A stretch of 34,191 bases of DNA, from contig JAIOSM010000089.1 in the NCBI GenBank assembly GCA_021107575.1, positions 1-34,191 on the forward strand, written 5' to 3'. Under the pieces are notes generated by a model, which was given only the letters and a program-made list of their open reading frames with translations, did not search any database and was not told the DNA's origin. Each line of letters starts with the position of its first letter. Within the stretch, counting starts at the first letter, position 1. The DNA is from Desulfobacteraceae bacterium. Lineage in GTDB: Bacteria; Desulfobacterota; Desulfobacteria; Desulfobacterales; Desulfobacteraceae. A program made the translations under genes and the position numbers. Below, one piece after another: positions 17,052 to 25,001 of this stretch.

Positions 17052-17447
17052 ATGTTATTGAAACTTTTTTTAGCTTTCACTTTAATACCAGTAATCGAGT
17101 TATACCTTCTTATTAAAATTGGTACAGTTATAGGGAGTTTAAATACTATCTGCCTTGTAATTATAACAGGGTTCACAGGTGCCTGGCTTGCAAGAATGGA
17201 AGGCATGCACACCATGCTCAAAGTTAGAAAAAATATGGAACAAGGTATTATGCCGGCAGAAGAATTAATAGATGCCTTGATTATATTTTGTGCCGGAGTT
17301 GTCTTAATAACCCCGGGTATTCTGACTGACTTTGCAGGTTTATTACTTTTATGGCCTGTTACAAGGAAAAGATTTAAACAATTTTTAAGAAAAAAATTTG
17401 ACAAAATGAGTCAACAGGGAAATATAAATATCACTCACCTTCATTAG
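17052..17447 (+). CDS. fxsA: FxsA family membrane protein
   Basis: This is a small inner-membrane protein of the FxsA family (in E. coli its overproduction relieves exclusion of phage T7 by the F plasmid; the cellular role is unknown). The N-terminal segment LLKLFLAFTLIPVIELYLLI is the family hallmark, followed by IGSLNTICLVIITGFTGAWLA. A short amphipathic loop carries the MEGMHTM and PAEELIDA motifs. Two more hydrophobic segments (about 75-105) are followed by a very basic C-terminal tail. It has 131 residues, normal length. It is the first gene of a tight operon with a nitroreductase 10 bp later and an HDOD gene. Confidence 0.9.
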   Translation: MLLKLFLAFTLIPVIELYLLIKIGTVIGSLNTICLVIITGFTGAWLARMEGMHTMLKVRKNMEQGIMPAEELIDALIIFCAGVVLITPGILTDFAGLLLLWPVTRKRFKQFLRKKFDKMSQQGNINITHLH

Positions 17448-17457
17448 GAGTTCATCG

Positions 17458-17982
17458 ATGTTCTTCAAATTAATTGAAAAGAGAAGAAGCATAAGAAAAT
17501 TTAAACAAAAAAAAATTGAGCGAAAAAAAATAGACAAACTAATCGAAGCAGCATTAAGAGCACCTTCATCAAGAGGTTTTAACCCCTGGCGCTTTATTGT
17601 AATTGATAACAAAGATATTCTTTATAAGCTCTCTGAATCAAAACCCCACGGCTCCTCATTTTTAAAAGATGCGGCACTTGGGATTGTTGTCTGTGGAGAT
17701 ATTGGAAAAAGTGATGTATGGGTAGAAGATACATCCATTGCAGCAATCTTTATTCAGCTTGCTGCTGAATCGTTAGAACTCGCAAGTTGTTGGATACAAA
17801 TCAGAAAGCGTGAACACAATAAAACCTTAAGTGCTAATAAATATGTTAAGGAGCTTCTCTCAATACCCGATAATATGAATGTGGCGTCAATTATCGCTAT
17901 AGGCTATCCAGACGAAGATAAACAAGGGCATACAAAAGAATCCCTTCAAACTGAAAAAATATTTTATAACAATTATAGTTAA
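17458..17982 (+). CDS. Nitroreductase family protein
   Basis: This is a probable FMN-dependent oxidoreductase that uses NAD(P)H. The N terminus has the FMN-phosphate binding motif RRSIRKF (residues 9-15), followed by LIEAALRAPSSRGFNPWRFIV, where APSS and NPW are characteristic. The middle has EDTSIAAIFIQLAAESLELA and SCWIQIR, the dimer-interface helix seen in this family. The C-terminal part has SIIAIGYPDED. At 174 residues it is of the compact type. The substrate cannot be predicted. The next gene starts 2 bases after the stop, so it is the middle gene of the fxsA-nitroreductase-HDOD operon. Confidence 0.9.
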   Translation: MFFKLIEKRRSIRKFKQKKIERKKIDKLIEAALRAPSSRGFNPWRFIVIDNKDILYKLSESKPHGSSFLKDAALGIVVCGDIGKSDVWVEDTSIAAIFIQLAAESLELASCWIQIRKREHNKTLSANKYVKELLSIPDNMNVASIIAIGYPDEDKQGHTKESLQTEKIFYNNYS

Positions 17983-17984
17983 CT

Positions 17985-18848
17985 ATGGATATTAGAGAAA
18001 GAGTTGTTGAATTAATAAAAAAAAAAGATAGCGACCTTCCTACACTGCCTGCTGTAGTTGACAGAATCATCGGAGCAGCTTCTGATTCGAAAACCACTAC
18101 TGAAGAACTTGCAGAAATAATTTCCTTTGATCAGGGCATAACAAATAAACTCCTAGTGCTTGCTAACTCTGTGTATTATGGGCAACGAACTAAGGTCGAC
18201 ACTATAAAAAGGTCTATAACTGTCATTGGATTTGATGAAATAATTGGGATTGCTCTTGCCATGAGTATTCTCTCATCTTTCTCTGATAAATCCGGTCTTG
18301 CTCTTGACATGAAAGTCCTATGGATACACGCCATTGGTGTTGCAACCGCTGCCAAAGAACTTGCAAAACGTACAAACCCCAGCATTGCAGATAAAGTTTT
18401 TATACCTGCCCTTCTGCATGATATGGGAAAAGTTATACTATCAATATATTTTAAAGAAGAATATATAGAAGTAAGGCAAAAAGCGATTGAGCAAAAAAAG
18501 ACTCTTTACGTTATGGAAAACGAAATATTAAAAATCAACCATGCCTCTCTTGCAGCGCTTTTAATGAAAAGATGGAATTTTCCTAATTCCATACTAATGC
18601 CTTGCAGATTTCATCATAATCCTGAAAAATGTCCGATAAAACTTCAACACATGACCTTAATTATCAACCTTGCTGATTATCTTTGCCAAAAAGCAGGCAT
18701 AGGACATAGCGGCAATCCAGTACCTGTCACTGTCAAAAATTCATTTCAAAAAGTTGGAACAAATGCGCAGATTCTACGCATGATTATTGAAAAGCTTAAA
18801 AAGAAAGAAGACCAGATAAAAGAATTTTTTAGAATTACTACTGAATAG
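17985..18848 (+). CDS. HDOD domain protein
   Basis: This is a signal-transduction protein with an HDOD domain, a relative of HD phosphohydrolases that usually acts as a protein-interaction module. The domain spans about residues 10-210: LPTLPAVVDRIIGAA, then FDQGITNKLLVLANSVYYG, IKRSITVIGFDEI, and ALLHDMGKVIL, where an HD pair survives although most HDOD proteins are not enzymes. The last 70 residues are Lys-rich and helical. No GGDEF, EAL or receiver domain is attached. It is the last gene of its operon and converges, without an obvious terminator, on the YihY gene 24 bp away. Partner and signal are unknown. Confidence 0.9.
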   Translation: MDIRERVVELIKKKDSDLPTLPAVVDRIIGAASDSKTTTEELAEIISFDQGITNKLLVLANSVYYGQRTKVDTIKRSITVIGFDEIIGIALAMSILSSFSDKSGLALDMKVLWIHAIGVATAAKELAKRTNPSIADKVFIPALLHDMGKVILSIYFKEEYIEVRQKAIEQKKTLYVMENEILKINHASLAALLMKRWNFPNSILMPCRFHHNPEKCPIKLQHMTLIINLADYLCQKAGIGHSGNPVPVTVKNSFQKVGTNAQILRMIIEKLKKKEDQIKEFFRITTE

Positions 18849-18872
18849 ACGATTTCAAGCAATTGCCAAATC

Positions 18873-20108
18873 TTAAATATCTTTAAATAACCTATTACCA
18901 TTTGAGTCAAATGCCGCTTTTGAAAACTTTTCTAAGCTGTCATTTAAAGCTTCAACTTCAATGGTGCCTGAGATATTAATATCCTTTTCAACTCCTTTAG
19001 TTTCCAATATTTCAATGGCATTCATAATACTTAGAGTTTCAACATCCCTTGCCGGCTGAAAACCTTTTTTATCATTTCCTTTGATAACTTCCGAGAGAAT
19101 ATTACACTTGACAAGATCTATAAGCAGAAGCCGTACAATTTTATTAGGAATTCTGAGTAAATTTGATATTTCAGATGCTGATAAAGATACTTCGCTATCC
19201 TTAAATCGTCTTACACTGAGAAGAATAATTCTTAATGAAAGTAGCTTTTTATTTTTAATACTGATTACATTAAAATCAGAGTCATCTGTTTCAAGAGAAT
19301 CTATATTTTCAAATGCAAATGACATTTCAGCACCGCTTAAAAGTATCAGCCAGCTCATTTGAAGCCAGATCAAAAAAAGAGGCAGGGCAGCAAAACTGCC
19401 ATAAATTGCATTATAATGGGTGACCTGTATCTGAAAGTTCAAATAAAGAATCTGCGTAATCTGATACATAGTACCTGCTATAATACCTCCAAGAAGTGCT
19501 GCTTTATAGTTTACCTTGGTGTTTGGAATAAAAATATAAAAAAATATAAAAATAAGCCAGGCAGTAAAAAAAGGAAGTAGATGAAATAAACTTTGTAATA
19601 ATATGCCTTGACCAAACAAATTAGAAAATTCCGATGTAATAAATATAGTCAGGCTTCCTGAAAAAATTAGAAAAAAAGATGCGGTAATAAAAAGCGCAAT
19701 ATAATCAGCAAATTTTCTTACCAGAGTTCTTGTATTGTTAACCCACCAGATAGTGTTAAAAGAATCTTCGATGTGGCTGAACATTTTTATTATTGACCAG
19801 ACAAGTAGAATAATTCCGGGGATAGCCATTACACCGCTTTTTGTTTCTCTTAATAAATTTGAAGAAAACTCGATAATTTTACCAGTTACATCCTCATGGC
19901 CTGGAAAAGCAGATAAAAGCTGGGACTCAAGCATTTTTTCAAGCCCAAACCCTTTGGAAACCCCAAATGCCATTGCCATTACCGGAACTATGGAAAGCAG
20001 GGTATAAAAAGTAAGCGCTGATGCTCTTAAAATACACTGGTCTTCTTTAAATCCCTTAACTGCAAACAATACACTTTTAGTCAATTTAGAAATATTAAGT
20101 TTCTGCAT
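18873..20108 (-). CDS. YihY/BrkB family inner-membrane protein
   Basis: This is an integral membrane protein of the YihY/UPF0761 family, once wrongly named ribonuclease BN. The family start CILRASALTFYTLLSIVPVM is clear (residues about 25-45), followed by the long cytoplasmic loop with DVTGKIIEF and about five further hydrophobic segments. HYNAIYGSFAALPLFLIWLQ is the conserved late motif. After the last membrane segment there is an extra C-terminal domain of about 130 residues with a winged-helix-like pattern (LSASEISNLLRIPNKIVRLL), which is found in longer family members. The open frame begins at TTG 20141; I prefer the ATG at 20108 (411 residues). It overlaps the end of the preceding dehydrogenase gene by 14 bp, so the two are co-transcribed. 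Confidence 0.87.
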   Translation of the reverse strand: MQKLNISKLTKSVLFAVKGFKEDQCILRASALTFYTLLSIVPVMAMAFGVSKGFGLEKMLESQLLSAFPGHEDVTGKIIEFSSNLLRETKSGVMAIPGIILLVWSIIKMFSHIEDSFNTIWWVNNTRTLVRKFADYIALFITASFFLIFSGSLTIFITSEFSNLFGQGILLQSLFHLLPFFTAWLIFIFFYIFIPNTKVNYKAALLGGIIAGTMYQITQILYLNFQIQVTHYNAIYGSFAALPLFLIWLQMSWLILLSGAEMSFAFENIDSLETDDSDFNVISIKNKKLLSLRIILLSVRRFKDSEVSLSASEISNLLRIPNKIVRLLLIDLVKCNILSEVIKGNDKKGFQPARDVETLSIMNAIEILETKGVEKDINISGTIEVEALNDSLEKFSKAAFDSNGNRLFKDI

Positions 20109-21096
20109 TTTGTTTTTCAAACCATTTTTTAAGTTTTTCAAGTCCTTCTTCTATTGAAACTTTTGGCACATACCCAAGTTCTTTTTTTGCTTTTGAAATA
20201 TTAAACCAATGAGAAGTTGCTGCCTCTTTCGCTGCAAATCTTGTAATAGGCGGAGCGTTTTTAATTCGAAAAATTCTATAAATTAATTCAAAGACAGCCC
20301 CGACATAATATGCAGTGCTCCCTGAAACTCGTCCTTTAATTGAGGGAAGTCCTGCAAAAGCAAGATACTGATCAGCCATATCCCATTTAGAAACCGGATG
20401 GTCCTGGCTAATAAAATAAATATTTCCTGATAATGAAGAATTTGATTTTAATTTTTCAGCAGCAAGAATGTGTGCATCAGCCGCATTATCAATATATATA
20501 AAATCTACAAGATCATCTACTTTGCCAATTTTCTTTAATTTTTTTGCTCTTTCAATAATGGAAGGCATTATATGATTATCCTCTGGTCCAAAAATAAAAG
20601 GAGGTCTTAAAATTATTGTTTTTAAATCATAAGCAGTTTCTTTAACAACAATTTTTTCTGCCATTGCTTTGGTTTCAGAGTAATATCCTTCAAACTTTTC
20701 AGGATATGGTGTATTTTCATCTACTCCCTCCATATCCTTACCATTAAAAATAACACTTGGAGAGCTTGTATAAATAAGTCTTGAAATTTTATGCTGTTTA
20801 CAAGCAGTAATAATGTTCTTAGTGCCAGTTACATTGACACCAAAGAATTCATCCCAGGTTCCCCATAGTCCAGGTTTTGCAGCTACATGAAAAACTATAT
20901 CGCAATTGTTACATGCATCTTTAACTTGATTTAAATTTCTAAGATCACCCTGAATCTGATCAACACCAAGCTTATCAAGATCCGAATAATTATTTCTGGA
21001 AAAAGATTTAACCGAACAACCTTTTTTAAGAAGCTTTTTAACTATTGCTTTTCCTAAAAAGCCACCACCGCCTGTAACAAGCACCTTTTCATTCAT
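20095..21096 (-). CDS. NAD-dependent epimerase/dehydratase family protein, OleD/3-beta-HSD-like
   Basis: This is an extended short-chain dehydrogenase. It has the Rossmann motif VTGGGGFLGKAIVKKLL at the N terminus, the IQGDL and FHVAAK elements, and the catalytic YSETK (Tyr-x-x-x-Lys at about 141-145) with the upstream Ser in YTSSPS. The pattern SRNNYSDLDKLGVDQIQGDL, then AAKPGLWGTWDEFFGVNV, strongly recalls OleD, the 2-alkyl-3-ketoalkanoate reductase of long-chain olefin synthesis, but also the 3-beta-hydroxysteroid dehydrogenase group in general. None of the oleABC partners are in the window, so the substrate is uncertain (hydrophobic keto compounds or a nucleotide sugar). No Shine-Dalgarno is visible before the ATG. 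The YihY membrane gene is co-transcribed. Confidence 0.85.
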   Translation of the reverse strand: MNEKVLVTGGGGFLGKAIVKKLLKKGCSVKSFSRNNYSDLDKLGVDQIQGDLRNLNQVKDACNNCDIVFHVAAKPGLWGTWDEFFGVNVTGTKNIITACKQHKISRLIYTSSPSVIFNGKDMEGVDENTPYPEKFEGYYSETKAMAEKIVVKETAYDLKTIILRPPFIFGPEDNHIMPSIIERAKKLKKIGKVDDLVDFIYIDNAADAHILAAEKLKSNSSLSGNIYFISQDHPVSKWDMADQYLAFAGLPSIKGRVSGSTAYYVGAVFELIYRIFRIKNAPPITRFAAKEAATSHWFNISKAKKELGYVPKVSIEEGLEKLKKWFEKQNAET

Positions 21097-21432
21097 ATTA
21101 ATAAGTATTTTATAAAATTATTGAATTTTTATTCGTACTCTTAAACCAACTAACACAACAAGGTAAGCATTGCAAGGAATTAGCAGCTTCAAAATATATT
21201 TTAACTCATATTGTTTAGTATGATAGAATTAAGGCATCTTATAAATCAAATTAATATTATAAATTCAATTCACAAAAACCCTTACGTCTGTAAGGTATAA
21301 TATCTTTTACAATATATTTTTTATTCCTTGACAAAATAAAATCAAAGGCTTAGATAAAATTAATAGTTTTTTTTAACAGATTGGTAAGTTTTAGTTATAT
21401 TATTATTAATTTTTTAGAAAGGAGAAAAATAG
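21097..21432. promoter_or_regulatory. 336-bp intergenic region between the OleD-like gene and cstA
   Basis: This is AT-rich DNA without an ORF and holds the divergent promoters. A perfect inverted repeat CCTTAC-N4-GTAAGG (21280-21295) sits directly before TATAAT (21296-21301), like an operator in a promoter spacer. A second candidate is TTGACA (21328-21333), 17 bases, TAGATA (21351-21356). The cstA ribosome site AAAGGAG lies at about 21418-21424. Nothing else is recognisable. Confidence 0.5.
21328..21356 (+). promoter_or_regulatory. Candidate cstA promoter
   Basis: A consensus -35 TTGACA (21328-21333) and an exact 17-base spacer precede TAGATA (21351-21356), a weak -10. The start would be near 21363, giving a leader of about 70 nt. 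The weak -10 suggests need of an activator, as for cstA in other bacteria. Confidence 0.4.
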
Positions 21433-23148
21433 ATGCAAGCATTACTTATTATGGTTGTTGCTTTTATTGGCTATATTGCAATGTACAGCCTGTACGGCAA
21501 ATTCATTGGGAACAAAATTTTCAAACTTTCTGGAGATGTCTCCGTACCTTCAAGCGAGCTTGAAGATGGGATTGACTATGTACCAACAAAAAAAGAAGTT
21601 ATTTTCGGGCATCATTTTACATCCATCGCCGGCACTGGTCCTATTGTAGGCCCTGCTGTTGCAATAATCTGGGGGTGGGTACCCGCGTTAATATGGGTCT
21701 TTTTCGGAAGTATCTTTATGGGCGCTGTACATGATTTTGGTGCTTTAATTATTTCAATGAGAAACCAGGGAAAATCAGTTGCTGATTATACTGGTAAATA
21801 TGTTAATAACCGCACCAAATTTTTATTTTTCCTTATTGTATTCCTCGAGCTCTGGATTGTGATTGCAATTTTTGGTCTTGTAATTGCTGTTGTTTTTGCC
21901 ATGTATCCAGTATCTGTATTCCCGGTATGGTGTGAAATTTTAATAGCTCTTTATCTTGGACACTTAATATACAAAAAAGGCAAAAATATTATAACATGGT
22001 CTATTATTGCAGTTGTTGTCATGTATATCACAGTTGCAATTGGAGCATATATGCCTATAAAAATGCCTGCAGTTGCAGGAATCCCACCAACTGGTGTATG
22101 GACTATTATATTACTTATATATGCATATATTGCATCAACTCTTCCTGTTACTACTTTGCTCCAACCCCGTGATTTTATTAATTCACATCAACTTCTTGTT
22201 GCCATGGCTCTTCTTATCCTTGGTGTTATATTCTCTGCTTTTGGAGGCAACCTTGATATAGTTGCGCCAGCAGTTCAGATTGCTCCTGCAAAAGCCCCAC
22301 CAATGTGGCCATTCCTGTTTATCACTATTGCATGTGGTGCAATTTCAGGATTTCATGCCCTTGTTTCTTCTGGCACATCATCTAAACAAGTAAGAAATGA
22401 AAATGACTCCTTATTTGTTGGATACGGCTCAATGCTCATGGAAGGAACCCTTGCCACATTAGTTATTATTGCCGTTTCTGCTGGAATTGGAATGGGATAT
22501 GTTACCAAATCCGGTGAAACCCTTGTAGGCGTCGCTGCATGGACAACACATTATTCTTCATGGGCAGCTGCAGCTGGATTAGGATCAAAGATCAGTGCAT
22601 TTGTTAATGGATCTGCTAATATGATAGCATCAACCGGTCTGTCTTTTAAAATTGCTGTTGTTGTTATGGGTGTTTTTGTTGCTTCTTTTGCCGGCACAAC
22701 TCTTGATACAGCAACAAGAATCCAGAGATATATTGTTTCTGAACTCTTTGGAAGCGTTAAAATGGACTTCCTTACAGGAAAACATGCTGCTACATTGATT
22801 GCAGTTGGCACAGCCCTTATTCTTGCCTTTGCAACTGGTGCAGGAGGAAAAGGTGCACTTAAACTCTGGCCTTTGTTTGGAGCTGTAAACCAGACACTAG
22901 CAGGACTTGTTCTTATTATCATAACGGTCTATTTGAAAACAAAAGGTGGAATGAAATGGTTAATTTCAGGAATCCCTGCGATATTCATGATTATCATGAC
23001 TATATGGGCACTTTTCTTGAACCAGTCAAAATTTGGAACTGCTGACAACGCATTATTACAGGTTGTTAACGGGATTATTTTAGTTCTTGCTATCTGGATT
23101 GCTGTTGAAGGACTAATAAAATTCTTTTCCATAAAAGACGAAACCTGA
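21433..23148 (+). CDS. cstA: Carbon starvation protein CstA, peptide/pyruvate transporter family
   Basis: This is a polytopic inner-membrane transporter of the CstA family, which takes up peptides or pyruvate under carbon limitation. It has about 15-16 hydrophobic segments. The conserved blocks are present: GHHFTSIAGTGPIVGPAVA (about 55-75), WGWVPALIWVFFGSIFMGAV with HDFGAL, and RNQGKSVADYTGKY. Later blocks are TLLQPRDFINSHQL, GAISGFHALVSSGTSSKQ and FAGTTLDTATRIQRY. At 571 residues it belongs to the shorter class, lacking the extra C-terminal helices of E. coli CstA (about 700). A strong AAAGGAG precedes the ATG. It is monocistronic, with a large intergenic region before it and a strong stem-loop after. 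The substrate is inferred from the family only. Confidence 0.95.
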   Translation: MQALLIMVVAFIGYIAMYSLYGKFIGNKIFKLSGDVSVPSSELEDGIDYVPTKKEVIFGHHFTSIAGTGPIVGPAVAIIWGWVPALIWVFFGSIFMGAVHDFGALIISMRNQGKSVADYTGKYVNNRTKFLFFLIVFLELWIVIAIFGLVIAVVFAMYPVSVFPVWCEILIALYLGHLIYKKGKNIITWSIIAVVVMYITVAIGAYMPIKMPAVAGIPPTGVWTIILLIYAYIASTLPVTTLLQPRDFINSHQLLVAMALLILGVIFSAFGGNLDIVAPAVQIAPAKAPPMWPFLFITIACGAISGFHALVSSGTSSKQVRNENDSLFVGYGSMLMEGTLATLVIIAVSAGIGMGYVTKSGETLVGVAAWTTHYSSWAAAAGLGSKISAFVNGSANMIASTGLSFKIAVVVMGVFVASFAGTTLDTATRIQRYIVSELFGSVKMDFLTGKHAATLIAVGTALILAFATGAGGKGALKLWPLFGAVNQTLAGLVLIIITVYLKTKGGMKWLISGIPAIFMIIMTIWALFLNQSKFGTADNALLQVVNGIILVLAIWIAVEGLIKFFSIKDET

Positions 23149-23186
23149 TAAATACTGATCAGGCAAACAAATAATTAACTCTTTAT

Positions 23187-23225
23187 AATCTTAAGCAACC
23201 TCTCTTAAAAGGGTTGCTTAAGATT
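23187..23225 (+). terminator. Stem-loop terminator after cstA
   Basis: A perfect 14-bp inverted repeat (AATCTTAAGCAACC at 23187-23200, GGTTGCTTAAGATT at 23212-23225) with an 11-nt loop is followed by a T-rich stretch. A second small inverted repeat, CCTGAT/ATCAGG (23144-23163), overlaps the stop codon. Confidence 0.75.
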
Positions 23226-23256
23226 CAATTTTCTTTTATTTTGAATGTGTACTTAA

Positions 23257-23691
23257 ATGCTTATAAACTTAAAAAAATATTATTTTAAACTTATTAGCCT
23301 GACAATATCTCTTTTTATAATTTTAGGCGCCACTAAAATCCTTCATCTCCCCACTTTTCATACACTAAATGCTCCATCTTTTTTTCCGACACTCTTTTTT
23401 GTTCTCTCTGCAATAACTGCCATTGCCGGCCCGCTTTTTTTAAGAACGCTTTTTGCTCATTTTATGCGTGATAAAAAAAATGTATCTATAGACAGTTTTA
23501 AAAAATTTCAAAAAGGACTTATAAGCATATCTATGTTAACGCCCTTTTTTGCCTTTATTGCAGTTGTCTGTGAGTTTGAAAAGTTTTATTCTGCAAGTAT
23601 TATTATATTATCACTTTATGCAATTTATTATTATTTCCCAAGCAAAAAACGAATTGTTTTTGATAAAAAAATATTTAGAATAAATGAATAA
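23257..23691 (+). CDS. Small four-helix membrane protein, unknown function
   Basis: I do not recognise the family. The 144 residues show a basic N terminus (NLKKYYFK) and four hydrophobic segments: about 12-28, 42-66 (PSFFPTLFFVLSAITAIAGP), 88-105 and 112-130, ending in a basic tail (PSKKRIVFDKK). Loops are positive on what would be the cytoplasmic side. There is no signal-peptide cleavage site or cofactor motif. It has a weak ribosome site. The next gene starts inside its end (8-bp overlap), and an ArsA-like ATPase follows, so the three are probably one functional unit. The protein could be a membrane partner of that ATPase, but this is inferred only from position. Confidence 0.6.
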   Translation: MLINLKKYYFKLISLTISLFIILGATKILHLPTFHTLNAPSFFPTLFFVLSAITAIAGPLFLRTLFAHFMRDKKNVSIDSFKKFQKGLISISMLTPFFAFIAVVCEFEKFYSASIIILSLYAIYYYFPSKKRIVFDKKIFRINE

Positions 23692-23995
23692 TTTTAGATT
23701 CAAACTATTTGAATTAATAAAAAAAATAAAACACGGCCTGGTATCTTCATGGAAGATTGCTGATGAAGTAGCTAGAAGCAAAGCAATTGAGGGTGCAGAA
23801 GCAGAGCTTGAAGAACTTGAATATATCTTTGCCCTGCTTGTACAGGGTTCATTTATTGGTATGCCTTCACCTCCGGTACAAATTTCCCTTGATCTGCTCC
23901 CTTTAATGGAAAAAGATCTTGTTTTAATGTTAGAGAGAATAAACACATCTAACCAACCATTATCCAAACTTTTTTCAACATTTGACATAGGCTGA
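23684..23995 (+). CDS. Small helical protein of unknown function, partner gene of ArsA-like ATPase
   Basis: This is an unrecognised 103-residue soluble protein. It has a basic N-terminal helix (KLFELIKKIKHGLVSSWK), an acidic Ala/Glu helix (KAIEGAEAELEELEYIFALL, about 33-52), a Pro/Gly turn (GSFIGMPSPPVQISLDLLP), and a C-terminal helix (EKDLVLMLERI). It looks like a helical bundle. The start is coupled to the upstream membrane protein gene (8-bp overlap) and the ATPase gene begins 9 bp after its stop. No metal or cofactor motif is seen and there is no Cys, so it is not an ArsD-like metallochaperone. Confidence 0.6.
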   Translation: MNNFRFKLFELIKKIKHGLVSSWKIADEVARSKAIEGAEAELEELEYIFALLVQGSFIGMPSPPVQISLDLLPLMEKDLVLMLERINTSNQPLSKLFSTFDIG

Positions 23996-24004
23996 AAATA
24001 AAAA

Positions 24005-24922
24005 ATGAAATATCCCGAGACTATATTCTTTATTGGCAAAGGTGGTACCGGAAAATCTACTACATCTGCTCTTATATCCCTAATGTTTGCAAACACACAC
24101 AAAAAAGTTGGCCTTGCCTCTTTTGACTATGCCCATAATCAGTCAGATATCTTTGAAAAAAATCTTTCAGACAAAGCATATCCCATAAATCCCTTTTTAA
24201 AGGTACTTCAAATTAATCGGGATAAAGAGATCAAAAAATATTTAAAAGATACTCTCCAAAATGTAAAAAAAACTTATTCTTACCTTACTGCTTTTAACCT
24301 TGGAGACTATTTTGATGTACTGAAATTTTCACCCGGAATGGAAGAATATGCACTTGTGACTGCATTCTTAAACGTTAGAAAACAATTTATGGATTATGAT
24401 TATCTGATAATTGATATGCCTCCCACTGCAGTTGCATTAAGATTTTTTAACCTCCCTTCTTTATCTTTAGCCTGGATTGAGCAACTTGAAAAACTACGCA
24501 TGGAGATTTACAAAAAAAAGGAGATTATATCTAAAATCAAAATTGCCGGCAAAGAATTTGAGCGTGATAAAGTACTTTCTAAAATAAGAGAAATTAAAGA
24601 AACCTATATAACTCTGAAAAATATTTTTCAAACCAAAAAAAAATCAACTCTTTATATTGTTTTTAATCATGATTTGCTATCTATTAATGAAACTAAAAGA
24701 ATTATTGAAGATCTTAATAATTTTCATATCAATACCGCAGGTCTTATTTGTAACAACAGACAGAATAATTCAGATACAAGTGATTTAAAAGACATGCCTT
24801 TATCTGGCCAAATTAAATTTCTCCCCTTCTCTGACACTCCGTTAATTGGTGAAATAGCATTACAAAAATTTATTCAGGCAAATAATCTATCTACTGAAAA
24901 AGTCCTAAACCTAAAAAACTAA
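24005..24922 (+). CDS. ArsA/Get3-like ATPase
   Basis: This is a SIMIBI-class ATPase of the ArsA/Get3 family. It has the deviant Walker A GKGGTGKSTT (11-20), with the signature Lys12 that crosses the dimer interface. The family switch-I motif (canonical DPAHSLSD) appears as DYAHNQSD (41-48). Switch II is DMPPTAVALRFF (137-148; canonical DTAPTGHTLRL). About 30 residues are inserted in the middle with a Lys/Glu-rich helical stretch (about 158-205), perhaps the client-binding or lid region. There is a single ATPase domain, unlike the duplicated ArsA of arsenite pumps, and no CxxC for Get3 zinc dimerisation. No arsB, acr3, arsD or arsR is near. The role is unknown; membrane-protein targeting or assembly is possible given the membrane-protein neighbour. 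Confidence 0.82.
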   Translation: MKYPETIFFIGKGGTGKSTTSALISLMFANTHKKVGLASFDYAHNQSDIFEKNLSDKAYPINPFLKVLQINRDKEIKKYLKDTLQNVKKTYSYLTAFNLGDYFDVLKFSPGMEEYALVTAFLNVRKQFMDYDYLIIDMPPTAVALRFFNLPSLSLAWIEQLEKLRMEIYKKKEIISKIKIAGKEFERDKVLSKIREIKETYITLKNIFQTKKKSTLYIVFNHDLLSINETKRIIEDLNNFHINTAGLICNNRQNNSDTSDLKDMPLSGQIKFLPFSDTPLIGEIALQKFIQANNLSTEKVLNLKN

Positions 24923-25001
24923 AAATAGATACCCATAAAACTTGAAAAGTGATAAACAGGTTTCTAAATATGTATTATTAAATTTCAGAAAGATATAAAA
25001 A

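Noticed and set aside
18873-20108. Ribonuclease BN
   Set aside because: Old misannotation of the YihY/BrkB family; the protein is polytopic and has no nuclease motif.
23684-24922. Arsenite efflux operon
   Set aside because: The ATPase is of the ArsA fold, but the neighbour has no Cys metal site and no arsenite permease or ArsR is present.
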